Part shown: positions 39,445 to 49,329 of the stretch, one piece after another
How positions within the stretch are numbered: position 1 is the stretch's first letter
How the letters are laid out: every line of letters starts with the position of its first letter
Program-made: the position numbers and the translations under genes
Notes under the pieces: model-generated
What the model was told of the DNA's origin: nothing
What the model saw: only the letters and a program-made list of their open reading frames with translations
The model's database searches: none
DNA from: an uncultured Pelagibacteraceae bacterium
Lineage (GTDB): Bacteria; Pseudomonadota; Alphaproteobacteria; Pelagibacterales; Pelagibacteraceae
Length of the DNA: 64,000 nt
Direction of reading: 5' to 3'
NCBI GenBank assembly: GCA_902558835.1
Contig: CACEFK010000001.1
Span: forward strand, 114,945-178,944

Positions 39445-40725
39445 ATGAAGTTCTTTGAAACTTCAAAATATCATTCTTTTAAAAAATCAACTTATATAAC
39501 TCTTAGATGGATTGGAATTATTGGACAATTAATTGCAGTAAATTTTGTATATTTATTTCTAAATTCTAGTTTTGATTTTATTACTTCAAATTTAGTTATA
39601 TTTTTAGGAATATTAAGTAATCTATATTTAATTTTTATTTATAAAAAAACACAATTATCAGATAGATCTGCTTTTATCTTCCTGGTTATAGATATTTTAC
39701 AATTAGGTATCCTTCTTTATTTGTCAGGGGGAATAACTAATCCATTTGTAATTTTTATATTAATACCAAGTGTTTTTTCTTCATCAAATTTAAGTTTAAG
39801 AACTAATACTTTGTTAGTAATCTTAACCATAATTATAATTATATTTTTAACTTTTAATTATCAAGATTTGCCAATTAATTTAAATAGTGATTTTCATAAC
39901 AATCATTATTTTTATTATTCTATACCTGTTTCTTTGATTATCGCTTTAGTATTTTTAAATTATTTTGCAATGACATTTGGGACTCAATCTAGATTAAGAA
40001 AAGAGGCATTAGGAAAAATGGAAGAGGTAATGGCTAAAGAACATGAACTTTTATCTTTAGGTGGTCAAGCTGCAGCCGCCGCACATTCTTTAGGTACACC
40101 ACTTTCGACAATAAAAATAATTGCACATGATTTAATGAAACAATTTAAGGGGCAAAAAGATTTTGAAAAAGATATAGAGTTGTTGAATAGCCAGGTTGAG
40201 CGATGTAATGAAATTTTAAAGAGATTAACTTTAAATCCTGTGGAAGAAGATGAATTTATTGACAAAGATATTAATATTCGAGATTATTTGCATGAAATTA
40301 TCTCTTCATTTAAAGACATAAGTAAAAAGGAATTTGTCTTCAATTTTGATCAAGACTCAAACCCAAAAAAAATAAGTAAATCTATTGAAATAGTTTATGG
40401 ATTAAGAAACTTTATAGGAAACGCGAATAAATTTGCCAAAAATTCTATTTTTATTAATTTAAAAAGTGATAGTGAATTTACAGAGCTCACAGTAGAAGAT
40501 GACGGTAATGGTTATCCACGAGATATATTATCAAAAATTGGAGAACCATATTTAAAATCAAATTATTCAAAAGATAAGTCTAAAGAGGGTTTAGGACTAG
40601 GGTTGTTTATTGGAAAAACTTTGTTAGAAAAAAATTTTGCATCCGTTAATTGTAGAAATTCGAAAACACGCAGTGGTGCTGAAGTTATTATTAGATGGAA
40701 GAATAAAGAATTATTTAATATTTAA
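39445..40725 (+). CDS. regB: RegB/PrrB-type redox-sensing histidine kinase
   Basis: 426 residues. Six hydrophobic segments fill about residues 20-175, with the quinone-binding redox box GGITNPF at 95-101. The H-box is [17 protein letters not shown] with H214, and a cysteine (C254) lies in QVERCNEIL, where the RegB redox-active cysteine sits. A C-terminal HATPase domain ends the protein ([17 protein letters not shown]). RegB kinases sense quinone redox state and phosphorylate RegA. It starts 2 bp after gyrB; regA is not in the window. The 3' end shares TTAA with cobT. Confidence 0.93.
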   Translation: MKFFETSKYHSFKKSTYITLRWIGIIGQLIAVNFVYLFLNSSFDFITSNLVIFLGILSNLYLIFIYKKTQLSDRSAFIFLVIDILQLGILLYLSGGITNPFVIFILIPSVFSSSNLSLRTNTLLVILTIIIIIFLTFNYQDLPINLNSDFHNNHYFYYSIPVSLIIALVFLNYFAMTFGTQSRLRKEALGKMEEVMAKEHELLSLGGQAAAAAHSLGTPLSTIKIIAHDLMKQFKGQKDFEKDIELLNSQVERCNEILKRLTLNPVEEDEFIDKDINIRDYLHEIISSFKDISKKEFVFNFDQDSNPKKISKSIEIVYGLRNFIGNANKFAKNSIFINLKSDSEFTELTVEDDGNGYPRDILSKIGEPYLKSNYSKDKSKEGLGLGLFIGKTLLEKNFASVNCRNSKTRSGAEVIIRWKNKELFNI

Positions 40726-42521
40726 TGGTATTTGTTCTTTGTCTCAAATAATGAGCTTAATTGAGATATCATAACATCTCCTAATTCATTGACATCAGTA
40801 ATTTTGATAGCTTTATTGTAGTATCTTGAAACATCGTGACCAATTCCTATAGCCAAAACTTCAATATCCGATTTATTTTCAATAAATTTAACAATTTTTT
40901 TTAAATGTTTTTCCAAAAAATCACCTGAATTTACAGAAAGTGTTGAGTCATCTACAGGGGCTCCATCAGAAATAACCATTAATATTTTTCTTTCCTCTTT
41001 TCTCTTTTTAATTCTATTGTAAGCCCAAGATATAGCTTCCCCATCAATGTTCTCTTTGAGCAATCCTTCTTTAAGCATTAGCCCTAAATTATTTTTTGCT
41101 TGTCTCCAATGGGTATCTGCTCCTTTATAAATTATATGTCTTAGGTCGTTTAATCTTCCTGGTGTTTTGGGTTTAGAATTTTTAGTCCATAATTCTCTAC
41201 TCTGTCCACCCTTCCAATTTTTGGTTGTGAATCCTAAAATTTCAACTTTAACAGAGCACCTTTCTAACGTTCTAGATAAGATATCTGCACAAATAGCCGC
41301 AATAGTTATTGGTCGTCCCCTCATAGATCCAGAGTTGTCTATGAGCAGAGTCACTACTGTATCTTTAAAATCTAAATCTTTTTCTTTTTTGAATGATAAA
41401 GAATTATATGGATCCATGATAATTCTTGGAAGTTTTGAACTGTCTAATAGTCCCTCCTCTAAATCAAATTCCCATGCTCTATTTTGTTTTGCAAGTAATT
41501 GTCTTTGAAGTTTATTTGCAAGTTTCGTTATAATATCTTGAAAGCCGACTAATTGTTGATCTAAATTTTTTCTTAGTTTTGTCGCTTCATCTGCATTTTC
41601 TAGATTTTCAGCTTTTACAACTTCATCAAACTGAGTTGTAAATATTTTATAATCTAAATTGATATTATCTATTTTTTTTTGAGCTACTTGTTCCGAGCTT
41701 TGTTCATCTGACTCTGTGTCCGACAGCTGTTCGTCAAAGTTAAATTCATCAACACTATAATCAGCATCTAGTGAAGCTTCTGATACATTTTCATCTTTTT
41801 CATCTTTATTATCTTCTTTGTCATTATTTTCATCCTCATTTGATGGATTATCTTGTCCTTGATCTTGATTTTCTTCTTTTCGTTCATCCTCATCTTCACT
41901 TTGAAAAATGTCCATTTCTTCCAATATTTCTGAAAACTTTGAACTATAAATGTTTTGATCTTCAAGATTTTTAAGTAAAAATTCTTTATGTTTTTCTATA
42001 GCCTCCTCAAAGTCTTTTTCCCAAAAATTAAGCATTTTTGTTGTTAGAGGATTTAGCTTAATTTTATGAAAATTCTTAAGCATATATAGTTCGAATGCTT
42101 CTGATACAGATACATCCTCTTTAGTTTTTAATTGATCTTTGCGTTTACGGTTTATTATTTGATGATAATTTTCTTGAAAATTTTTCTCAATTCCTTTTAA
42201 CATTTTTCCTCCCAAAGTCTCATAACGTATTTTTTCAGCTATATTATAAAGAGATCTAGAAGATGTATTTGAGGGAAGGTTTTTTTTGTAAATTGTTTCA
42301 TTACAAAATTTTTTTTTCAAAGCAGAGGAGTCTGTTTCTGCACGTAATCTTATAAAATCAGCTGGACTAGTTAAATTATCAATCTCTAGAAAATTAAATT
42401 CTTTTATTTTTTTTTCTTCAGAATTTTTTTTTTTTACATCAAAATCATCAGCAATTACTTTTGCTGTAGAAGTTAAAGCAATTTTAAATTTTTCTTTTAA
42501 ATTATTTTCTTTAGTGCTCAT
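40722..42521 (-). CDS. cobT: CobT-like VWA-domain protein (cobaltochelatase subunit family)
   Basis: 599 residues. N-terminal helical domain; a highly acidic Asp/Glu/Asn-rich linker at about 201-280; then a C-terminal von Willebrand A domain with the MIDAS motif DNSGSM at 395-400. This is the layout of aerobic cobaltochelatase CobT, which works with the AAA+ CobS and the large CobN to insert cobalt into hydrogenobyrinate diamide. CobN is not seen nearby and SAR11 is generally regarded as a cobalamin auxotroph, so a repurposed AAA+/VWA remodeller is possible. The start overlaps the cobS stop by 1 bp. Confidence 0.88.
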   Translation of the reverse strand: MSTKENNLKEKFKIALTSTAKVIADDFDVKKKNSEEKKIKEFNFLEIDNLTSPADFIRLRAETDSSALKKKFCNETIYKKNLPSNTSSRSLYNIAEKIRYETLGGKMLKGIEKNFQENYHQIINRKRKDQLKTKEDVSVSEAFELYMLKNFHKIKLNPLTTKMLNFWEKDFEEAIEKHKEFLLKNLEDQNIYSSKFSEILEEMDIFQSEDEDERKEENQDQGQDNPSNEDENNDKEDNKDEKDENVSEASLDADYSVDEFNFDEQLSDTESDEQSSEQVAQKKIDNINLDYKIFTTQFDEVVKAENLENADEATKLRKNLDQQLVGFQDIITKLANKLQRQLLAKQNRAWEFDLEEGLLDSSKLPRIIMDPYNSLSFKKEKDLDFKDTVVTLLIDNSGSMRGRPITIAAICADILSRTLERCSVKVEILGFTTKNWKGGQSRELWTKNSKPKTPGRLNDLRHIIYKGADTHWRQAKNNLGLMLKEGLLKENIDGEAISWAYNRIKKRKEERKILMVISDGAPVDDSTLSVNSGDFLEKHLKKIVKFIENKSDIEVLAIGIGHDVSRYYNKAIKITDVNELGDVMISQLSSLFETKNKYH

Positions 42522-43495
42522 TAGATTTGAATATTAATCAAAGATTCTGGCAACTCTTCACCAAAACATCTTTGATAATATTCCGCGATAGTATTTTTTT
42601 CAATATCATCACATTTATTAAGAAAAGTTACTCTAAAAGCGTAACCAGTGTCTTTAAATATCTCTGCATTTTCTGCCCAATGTAACACTGTTCTTGGGCT
42701 CATCACTGTTGAAATGTCTCCTGCGATAAATCCTTTACGCGTTAAAGATGCTACTTTTATCATGTTAGCAACCTTTTCTTTTCCCTTTGCGTTATTTAAG
42801 TTTTTATTTTTAGACAAAACAATGTCCATTTCTCTATCTAGGCTAAGATAGTTTAAAGTTGTAACAATATTCCATCTATCCATCTGACCTTGGTTAATTT
42901 GCTGCGTACCATGATAAAGACCTGTCGTATCACCAAGTCCAACAGTATTTGAAGTAGCAAATAATCTAAAAAATTTATTTTGTTTAATTACTTTGTTTTT
43001 ATCTAGTAATGTAAAATTTCCCTCAGCTTCTAAAACTCTTTGAATTACAAACATTACATCAGGTCTACCAGCATCATATTCATCAAAAACAAGTGCAACT
43101 GGATTTTGTATAGACCATGGTAAAATTCCCTCGTTAAATTGAGTTACTTGTTTGCCATCTTTAAGAACAATCGCATCTTTTCCAATCAAATCAATTCTAC
43201 TTACATGACTATCTAAATTTACACGGATGCAAGGCCAATTCAATCTTGCAGCAATTTGCTCAATGTGAGTAGATTTACCAGTGCCATGATATCCTTGAAC
43301 TAAAACTCTTTTATTATAAGCAAATCCTGAAATAATGGCTAAAGTAGTATCTCTATCGAATTTGTAGTTTTTATCAATTTCAGGAACATATTCATTCTTT
43401 TTTGAAAATGCGTCTACTTCCATTTCTGAATCAATTCCAAAAGTCTGTTTTAATGAAACTTTAATATCCGGTTCTGTGTTAAGATTTGGTGTCAA
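42521..43495 (-). CDS. cobS: CobS-like AAA+ ATPase
   Basis: 324 residues, MoxR/CobS-type AAA+. Walker A is GYHGTGKST at 68-76, Walker [12 protein letters not shown] at about 133, and the sensor and arginine-finger regions follow ([29 protein letters not shown]). It forms hexameric rings that remodel a target with CobT. The 5' end overlaps the J-domain gene by 17 bp and the 3' end overlaps cobT by 1 bp, so the three genes are one unit. Confidence 0.92.
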   Translation of the reverse strand: MTPNLNTEPDIKVSLKQTFGIDSEMEVDAFSKKNEYVPEIDKNYKFDRDTTLAIISGFAYNKRVLVQGYHGTGKSTHIEQIAARLNWPCIRVNLDSHVSRIDLIGKDAIVLKDGKQVTQFNEGILPWSIQNPVALVFDEYDAGRPDVMFVIQRVLEAEGNFTLLDKNKVIKQNKFFRLFATSNTVGLGDTTGLYHGTQQINQGQMDRWNIVTTLNYLSLDREMDIVLSKNKNLNNAKGKEKVANMIKVASLTRKGFIAGDISTVMSPRTVLHWAENAEIFKDTGYAFRVTFLNKCDDIEKNTIAEYYQRCFGEELPESLINIQI

Positions 43496-44012
43496 TTTTT
43501 TCCCTGTAGGTATTTTTTAATTGAGTGTAAGCCAATGTTATAAGTTTAAGTTTTTCCTCGTATTTTTTATTTCCAGAATTCATATCAGGGTGAAATTTTT
43601 TCACAAGTAATTTGAATTTATCTTGTATTTTCTTCCACTTTAAACCCACAGAAACCCCCAATATTCCAAAAGCTTTTATATCTTTATGATCGAATTTAAA
43701 TTGACGCATATGATTATAATCTCCATTTATTTTTTCTTTATCTAACTCATCTCTCAAAGTTGTATTCCATAACACTTTGAAAAAATTATCTGAAGAGCTA
43801 AAGCTTTGCGTGGGTTTGTGCCAAGTCATGTCAGATTTTAAAAAATCCATTACTTGGTCATCATTCATTCCTGAAAAATAGTTCCAATTTTTATTAAATT
43901 CTTTTACATGCTCAAGGCAAAGCATTCTAAATTTTCTGCTATTATCTTTTTCAACTGGCGCCTTATATTCACCTATTTCATTACAATTATTCCAGTCACA
44001 AATATTTTTCAT
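43479..44012 (-). CDS. J-domain (DnaJ-like) protein with N-terminal Cys/His motif
   Basis: The start chosen is ATG 44012 ([16 protein letters not shown]), 177 residues; a start five codons upstream would run into the bolA promoter. N-terminal cysteines C5, C10 and C32 with H35 look like a small zinc site. The J-domain is C-terminal with HPD at 141-143 ([19 protein letters not shown]). J-proteins deliver clients to Hsp70. This gene type is a conserved companion of cobS/cobT in alphaproteobacteria. It is divergent from bolA with 17 bp between start codons. Confidence 0.85.
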   Translation of the reverse strand: MKNICDWNNCNEIGEYKAPVEKDNSRKFRMLCLEHVKEFNKNWNYFSGMNDDQVMDFLKSDMTWHKPTQSFSSSDNFFKVLWNTTLRDELDKEKINGDYNHMRQFKFDHKDIKAFGILGVSVGLKWKKIQDKFKLLVKKFHPDMNSGNKKYEEKLKLITLAYTQLKNTYREKIDTKS

Positions 44013-44016
44013 GATA

Positions 44017-44022
44017 TATAAT
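44017..44022 (+). promoter_or_regulatory. -10 TATAAT of bolA in the 17-bp bolA/J-protein gap
   Basis: A perfect TATAAT occupies the middle of the 17-bp gap, 7 nt before the bolA ATG at 44030. The expected start site is at or next to the ATG. GTCACA at 43995-44000 is a plausible -35 at 16-bp spacing and lies inside the J-protein gene. This would make bolA mRNA leaderless. Confidence 0.5.
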
Positions 44023-44029
44023 AACATAT

Positions 44030-44290
44030 ATGGATATAAATGAGTTAATTACAATTGTAAAAAATAAATTATTAAATCAAATAAATATTGAAAGTATAAA
44101 TATTGAAGACAAATCATTTCTTCATAAAAATCATAAAGGAAATCAAGAAGGAAAATATCATTTAAAATTAATTATCGTTTCTCAAGAACTAAAAAAAATG
44201 AATAAAATTGAAAGTAATAAAAAAATTTACAAGATTTTAGATCAAGAATTAAAAGAATTTATTCACTCAATCCAAATTTTAATTAGTTAA
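44030..44290 (+). CDS. BolA/IbaG-family protein
   Basis: 86 residues, MDINELITIVKNKLLNQINI, with the central H-x(n)-strand region (HKNHKGNQEGKYHLKLIIVS) and a helix-turn end of the BolA fold. The SxxFxGxxxxxRHR signature is degenerate (SQELKKMNKIESNKKIYKIL). BolA proteins partner monothiol glutaredoxins through an Fe-S cluster. It is convergent with aroB and overlaps its 3' end by 12 bp. Context with J-protein, CobS and CobT is conserved in the class. Confidence 0.78.
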   Translation: MDINELITIVKNKLLNQINIESINIEDKSFLHKNHKGNQEGKYHLKLIIVSQELKKMNKIESNKKIYKILDQELKEFIHSIQILIS

Positions 44291-45385
44291 AAAGTTTTTC
44301 AGAAATAAATTCAACTTCTTTTTGGAGAATTGTTTGTTGAAAATTGGCTTACCAATTTTTTTTAACAAAACTAAGTTAATTTTTTCAGAATTATTTTTTT
44401 TATCTTTGATCATAAAAGATAAAATTTTATTTAAATCTCTGATAGAAAAATATTTTTTTATAGAAGAAGGTAGACCAGAATTATCAATATGATTTATAAT
44501 TAAATTATATTCACTTTTACTAAGCATGTTTTCCTTAAAACTAAAACTCAGTGCCGTTTTCATTCCAAGTATCACGGCTTCACCATGATTTAGTTTATGG
44601 CTATACCCTAAGCCTGCTTCATAGGCATGGGCAAATGTATGGCCAAAATTTAATACTTTTCTTAATGCTATTTCTTTTTCATCTTTTTCAACCACTTTTT
44701 TCTTAATTTTACAACTTTCATAAATTGCTTTTTCAATAAATGGAGAAGAAAGACCTAAAATCTTTTTAAGATTTTTATTTAAGAAACTAAAAAATTTTTT
44801 ATTATCAATTAATGAATGCTTCAATATTTCTCCATATCCACAAATTATTTCTCTTTTTGATAAAGATTTAAGAAATTGAATATCTGAGAGAACCAGTGAT
44901 GGTTGATAAAAGCTTCCTATTAAATTTTTACCATATTTAGAATTAACTCCAGTTTTCCCCCCGATTGATGAATCAACTTGAGCCAAAAGAGTTGTTGGAA
45001 TATTTGCAAACTTTAAGCCCCTTTTGAAAAGACTAGCCGCAAAACCACTTACATCACCTGTAATTCCTCCTCCTAAAGAAATTAAAACATCATTTCTTGA
45101 AAAGTTTTTATTTAATAAAACTTCTAGAATTTTATTAACACTATTAATATTTTTATTTTTTTCACTAGCATTAAAAAATAACAAAAAAATACTTTTATTT
45201 TTAAAAGATCTTTTAATATTTGAGACAAATTTTTTTGGAACATTTTTATCAACAACAATCAAACATTTATCAAAATCAATTGAATTTGATTTAAATATTT
45301 TTGATATGCTTGAGGTTAAATTTGATCCAATAATTATTGGATATTTTTTGGTTTTAGTTACTATATTTAATCTAGTTTGTTTCAT
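44279..45385 (-). CDS. aroB: 3-dehydroquinate synthase
   Basis: 368 residues. VISLGGGITGDVSGFAASLF binds NAD, IPTTLLAQVDSSIGGKTGVN holds catalytic residues, and FGHTFAHAYE supplies zinc-binding histidines. It makes 3-dehydroquinate from DAHP in the shikimate pathway. The 5' end overlaps aroK by 14 bp; aroK-aroB is a usual alphaproteobacterial operon. Confidence 0.96.
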   Translation of the reverse strand: MKQTRLNIVTKTKKYPIIIGSNLTSSISKIFKSNSIDFDKCLIVVDKNVPKKFVSNIKRSFKNKSIFLLFFNASEKNKNINSVNKILEVLLNKNFSRNDVLISLGGGITGDVSGFAASLFKRGLKFANIPTTLLAQVDSSIGGKTGVNSKYGKNLIGSFYQPSLVLSDIQFLKSLSKREIICGYGEILKHSLIDNKKFFSFLNKNLKKILGLSSPFIEKAIYESCKIKKKVVEKDEKEIALRKVLNFGHTFAHAYEAGLGYSHKLNHGEAVILGMKTALSFSFKENMLSKSEYNLIINHIDNSGLPSSIKKYFSIRDLNKILSFMIKDKKNNSEKINLVLLKKIGKPIFNKQFSKKKLNLFLKNFLTN

Positions 45386-45884
45386 AAATTTTTACAATTT
45401 TATTTACTATTTCACCTTTAGTAAGATTATCACACTTTATCTCATGTAAAGCTTTAGAATAAATGTTAGATCGTTTCTTAATTAAATCAATTAACTCAGT
45501 ATCGGTTGCATTAATTGCTAATGGTCTTTTTTTACTGTTTTTAATTCTATTTAATAATGTTTTATCATCCCAATTTAGCCAAAAAGATAAATGATTTTTT
45601 AAAATTTCTTTTCTAATATTATTATTTGTAAAAGCCCCCCCACCAAGTGAAATCACAGTAGAGTTTAATTTAAGTTTTTTTAAAGTTGTCTGTTCCTCAA
45701 TTTTTCTAAAATAATTCTCACCCTTAACTTCAAAGATTTTTTTTATTGTAATGTTTAAATTTTTTTCAATCTCTTTATCGATATCTACAAAATTTAATTT
45801 TAATTTCTTAGCCACTAAGGATCCAATAGAGCTCTTACCCGAACCCATCATCCCCAAAAAAACTAGATTTTCTTTTGATTTCAT
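45372..45884 (-). CDS. aroK: Shikimate kinase
   Basis: The start chosen is ATG 45884 (MKSKENLVFLGMMGSGKSSI), 170 residues, the normal family length; a start 21 codons upstream would add an atypical tail. Walker A GMMGSGKS, the DxD-like VDIDKEIEK, and SLGGGAF (shikimate binding) are all present. It phosphorylates shikimate with ATP. First gene of the aroK-aroB operon. Confidence 0.95.
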   Translation of the reverse strand: MKSKENLVFLGMMGSGKSSIGSLVAKKLKLNFVDIDKEIEKNLNITIKKIFEVKGENYFRKIEEQTTLKKLKLNSTVISLGGGAFTNNNIRKEILKNHLSFWLNWDDKTLLNRIKNSKKRPLAINATDTELIDLIKKRSNIYSKALHEIKCDNLTKGEIVNKIVKIYETN

Positions 45885-45941
45885 AAGTTTCTTTATTGAA
45901 AAAACATAAATATGTCTTAATTTGAAATTATCTAAAAGTAT

Positions 45942-46124
45942 ATGCAATTCATTAAAAACACAAGTTCAGGCAAAGCAAGTATCATAGGACTTGTGATTAA
46001 ATCTATAATCGGATTAGGGGTTATTTTAGGTATTATTTTTTTTCTAAGTACAATTGATTTTCCTGCACCTAAAAAAGAAATTAAAAAAATTATTCCAAAT
46101 GAAAATTTTAAAATTGTTAAATAA
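45942..46124 (+). CDS. Small membrane protein of unknown function (60 aa)
   Basis: Starts at 45942, 58 bp from the divergent aroK. MQFIKNTSSGKASIIGLVIK is followed by one hydrophobic helix (about residues 14-38), then a basic tail with PAPKKEIKKIIPNENF. Likely N-in single-span. Its 3' end overlaps the next gene by 26 bp in another frame, which suggests coupling. No family recognised. It may be a partner of the exported protein downstream. Confidence 0.6.
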   Translation: MQFIKNTSSGKASIIGLVIKSIIGLGVILGIIFFLSTIDFPAPKKEIKKIIPNENFKIVK

Positions 46125-47862
46125 GAAAATTTATTTAATTAAATTAGTTTGTCTTATTTTTTTTACACCTGCTTTTGCAGAAGAGAAACCGATTGATATT
46201 TGGAATATAGAAAAAAAAGATAATCAAGTTATTTCAGAAACAAATATTTCAAGTGAAAATTCTAGTGGCACTGCTCAGAACAGTGTTTACGAACTACAAA
46301 CAAATAAACAAACAGATACTATTAAACTTGATAAAGAATTTTCTTCAAAAGAAATTAAAATTGTTGGACTATATGATCCTAGTGAATACGGTTTGAGTAT
46401 GGATATGTGGTCAAATTCTGATGGAACTAAATTAAAAAATTTATTTCAGAATATTAATAAGTTTAATCTTTCAGAGGATGCATCTGATATAATGCACGTA
46501 TCTTTATTAACCAACGCTTATTCTCCAACTCAAAATATTACTGAGAAAGAATTTATGAGCTTTAAATCTGATTGGTTAATAAAAGATGCAAACTTAGAAT
46601 TAATAGAAGAATATTTAATTAAAAATCAAATAATAAATTTGCATCCAAATTTAACAAGATATTTAGTAGATACTTATTTATCAGAATCAAACGTAAAAAA
46701 ATCATGTGAGATTTTTTCTAAAAATTCTGAACCCATTCAAGATGAATATCTATCAAAATTTAATTTATATTGTTTAATCAATTATGGAAAAAATGAAGAA
46801 GCACAACTAATCTTAGATTTAAAAAAAGAGTTAGGTTTTGAAGATAGTTATTACGAAAATAAAATAAATTATTTATTTGGATATTTAGATGAGGCAGATA
46901 AAGAAATATCAATAAATTCAATTTTAGATTTTCATTTAGCTCATAGAACTAACCCTGAGTTTTCTTATGAACCAAGTGAAGATACACCTAAAATAATTTG
47001 GAAATATCTTTCAGCTGCTAATTTACTTTTTAAAATTCAAGATATAGAGATTACTGATGTAGAAAAAATTTCTACAATAGAAAAAGCTGTTAATGATAAA
47101 AATTATTCTGAAGAGGAGTTATTCGAATTTTATAAAAAATTCCAATTTAATATTAATCAATTTTTAAATGCAAAAGAGGCATATAAATCCCTATCTTCAA
47201 TCGAGGGACGCGCTCTTTTATATCAAAGAACTCTTTTAACTGAAGAACCAAAAATTAAATTAGAATTTATAAAGATATTAAAGGATCTATTTATATCTGA
47301 TGAAATAGGTGATGCCTTTGATTTGGAATTAAAAAAATTTTTAGGTGAAATTAATGTTGAGGATGTGCCCTCAAATTTTACAACATTTTATAATAGTAAT
47401 CTAAACAAGAAAGAGACAGCAGATAAAAAGATTAAATATAATAGTAAAATTTTACATCAATCAAAACTTATAAATTATTTCAATGGGGATTATGCAAAAT
47501 CTAAAATTGAAGAGGACCTAGATAAATTTTTAAAGAAAATTAAAAAAGACAAAAAATATTTTTTATCAAAAAAAGATATAATTTTTTTAGAGGCGCTTAA
47601 ATCTGATGGAGTTAAAATTTCAAAAAAATATGACGGTCTTTATGAGGTTAAGCAATCAGAAATGCCTGCCGATATTCAAATAATGATAGATAATAATGAG
47701 ATTGGTGCCGCATTGTTGAGAATAATTGAGGTGATTGGACCTGACAAAATTGAAAATATTGATGAAGATACAGTTTATTTTATTATCAATACTTTAAATC
47801 AATTAAATGTTGATTTAATTAGAAACAAACTATTGCTAAAAGTTCTTCCTTTAAAAGTTTAA
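46099..47862 (+). CDS. Exported alpha-helical protein of unknown function (587 aa)
   Basis: The start chosen is ATG 46099, because it begins a proper signal peptide (MKILKLLNKKIYLIKLVCLI, cleavage after about AFA); the ATG 15 codons earlier would spoil it. The mature protein begins EEKPIDIWNIEKK and is acidic and largely helical, with a repeat-like solenoid character through the middle (short LxxxL helices of TPR/HEAT style). No catalytic motif seen. Probably periplasmic. It lies between aroK and def, an alphaproteobacterial position where an uncharacterised gene is often found. Function unknown. Confidence 0.75.
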   Translation: MKILKLLNKKIYLIKLVCLIFFTPAFAEEKPIDIWNIEKKDNQVISETNISSENSSGTAQNSVYELQTNKQTDTIKLDKEFSSKEIKIVGLYDPSEYGLSMDMWSNSDGTKLKNLFQNINKFNLSEDASDIMHVSLLTNAYSPTQNITEKEFMSFKSDWLIKDANLELIEEYLIKNQIINLHPNLTRYLVDTYLSESNVKKSCEIFSKNSEPIQDEYLSKFNLYCLINYGKNEEAQLILDLKKELGFEDSYYENKINYLFGYLDEADKEISINSILDFHLAHRTNPEFSYEPSEDTPKIIWKYLSAANLLFKIQDIEITDVEKISTIEKAVNDKNYSEEELFEFYKKFQFNINQFLNAKEAYKSLSSIEGRALLYQRTLLTEEPKIKLEFIKILKDLFISDEIGDAFDLELKKFLGEINVEDVPSNFTTFYNSNLNKKETADKKIKYNSKILHQSKLINYFNGDYAKSKIEEDLDKFLKKIKKDKKYFLSKKDIIFLEALKSDGVKISKKYDGLYEVKQSEMPADIQIMIDNNEIGAALLRIIEVIGPDKIENIDEDTVYFIINTLNQLNVDLIRNKLLLKVLPLKV

Positions 47863-47883
47863 AAATTATAATAAAATCAATTT

Positions 47884-48402
47884 ATGGCTATCAGAACTAT
47901 AATAACAGAACCTAATAAATTACTTAGGCAAATATCTAAACCAGTCAATAGTGTTGGTAAAGAGGAGCAAAAATTGATGGATGATATGCTAGAGACAATG
48001 TATGACGCAAACGGAATTGGTTTAGCGGCGATACAAGTGGGTATACCAAAGAGAATTATTGTTATGGACATAAGTAAAGATGAGAGTAAAAAAGAGCCAA
48101 GATATTTCGTAAATCCGGTTATCAAAAATAAAGATCCAGTTAAAGCAACTTATGAGGAAGGATGTCTTTCTGTGCCAAATCAGTTTGCAGAAATTGATAG
48201 ACCTAGTAAGTGTGAAGTAGAATATCTTGATTACGACGGAGAAAAGAAATTGCTAAAGGCCGATGGTCTTCTGGCAACATGCATTCAGCACGAGATGGAC
48301 CATTTAGAGGGAGTCCTATTTATTGATTATCTTTCAAAATTAAAAAGGTCAATGATAATTAAAAAATTATCAAAATTAAAATCTACTATTGCAGAAGCTT
48401 AA
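47884..48402 (+). CDS. def: Peptide deformylase
   Basis: 172 residues with the three deformylase motifs: GIGLAAIQVG, EGCLSVP and QHEMDHLEG, supplying the Fe/Zn ligands (Cys and two His) and the catalytic glutamate. Removes formyl from nascent proteins at the ribosome. First gene of def-fmt-truA, 3 bp before fmt. Confidence 0.97.
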   Translation: MAIRTIITEPNKLLRQISKPVNSVGKEEQKLMDDMLETMYDANGIGLAAIQVGIPKRIIVMDISKDESKKEPRYFVNPVIKNKDPVKATYEEGCLSVPNQFAEIDRPSKCEVEYLDYDGEKKLLKADGLLATCIQHEMDHLEGVLFIDYLSKLKRSMIIKKLSKLKSTIAEA

Positions 48403-48405
48403 TCA

Positions 48406-49329
48406 ATGCTAAAAAAAATAGTTTTTATGGGTACTCCCATGTTCGCTGTTCCAATTTTAAAATCACTTTATCAAAATGGATATCCTATTACTTGTGTTTA
48501 TACACAACCACCTCAAAAATCTAAAAGAGGTCAAAAAATTAACAAGTCACCAATTCAATTAATTTCAGAGACTTTAAATATAGAATTTAGAACACCAAAT
48601 TCATTAAAAGAAAATTTAGATGAATTAGAATATTTTAAATCTTTAGAGGCAGATTTGGCAATAGTTGTTGCTTATGGTCAAATTATACCAAAGTCATATT
48701 TAAATTTAACTAAAAAAGGATTTATTAATATACATGCATCTATTCTTCCAAAATGGAGAGGTGCTGCTCCTATTCAAAGATCAATTATGAATTTAGATAA
48801 AGAGACAGGCATTAGTATTATGAAAATAGGGGAGGAACTAGATACAGGACCGGTATGTAATGTTTATAAAATTAATATAGAAAATAATTTAAATGCTGAA
48901 GATATTAATGAAAAGCTATCAAGTTTGGCTGCAGAGAAAATTCTAGATAATATAGATGATATATGTGAGGATAAAGCAAATTTTATAGAACAAGATCATT
49001 CATCAGCGACATACGCATCAAAAATTCAAAAATTAGAGGGTCAGATTAATTGGAAAGAAGATGCTAAAATTATAATTGGTAAAATAAATGGACTTTATCC
49101 AGTTCCAGGTGCTTATTTCATGTTTAGCGGTGAGAGATATAAAATATTAAAAGCAGAAATTGGACAAGCACAGGGAAAACCAGGCGAGGTTTTATCTGAC
49201 CATTTAGAAATTTCGTGTGGAGATAAAAAATCAATAAAAATTAAAGAAATTCAAAGACAAGGAAAAAAGCCTCAAAGTATTGGAGAATTTGTTTTAGGAA
49301 CACAAATTAAAAAAGGTTCACTTTTATAA
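48406..49329 (+). CDS. fmt: Methionyl-tRNA formyltransferase
   Basis: 307 residues: VFMGTPMFAVPILKSLY at the N-terminus, INIHASILPKWRGAAPIQR with the catalytic N-x-H, and the C-terminal OB domain. Formylates initiator Met-tRNA using 10-formyl-THF. The stop overlaps the truA ATG by 1 bp. Confidence 0.97.
   Translation: MLKKIVFMGTPMFAVPILKSLYQNGYPITCVYTQPPQKSKRGQKINKSPIQLISETLNIEFRTPNSLKENLDELEYFKSLEADLAIVVAYGQIIPKSYLNLTKKGFINIHASILPKWRGAAPIQRSIMNLDKETGISIMKIGEELDTGPVCNVYKINIENNLNAEDINEKLSSLAAEKILDNIDDICEDKANFIEQDHSSATYASKIQKLEGQINWKEDAKIIIGKINGLYPVPGAYFMFSGERYKILKAEIGQAQGKPGEVLSDHLEISCGDKKSIKIKEIQRQGKKPQSIGEFVLGTQIKKGSLL

Noticed and set aside
41768..41974. Open frames on both strands within the acidic linker of cobT
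   Set aside because: They come from repeated Asp/Glu codons in the low-complexity linker of the real gene.
45885..45947. Longer aroK start 21 codons upstream
   Set aside because: It adds an atypical tail before the Walker A strand and would consume the divergent promoter region; the ATG at 45884 gives normal family length.
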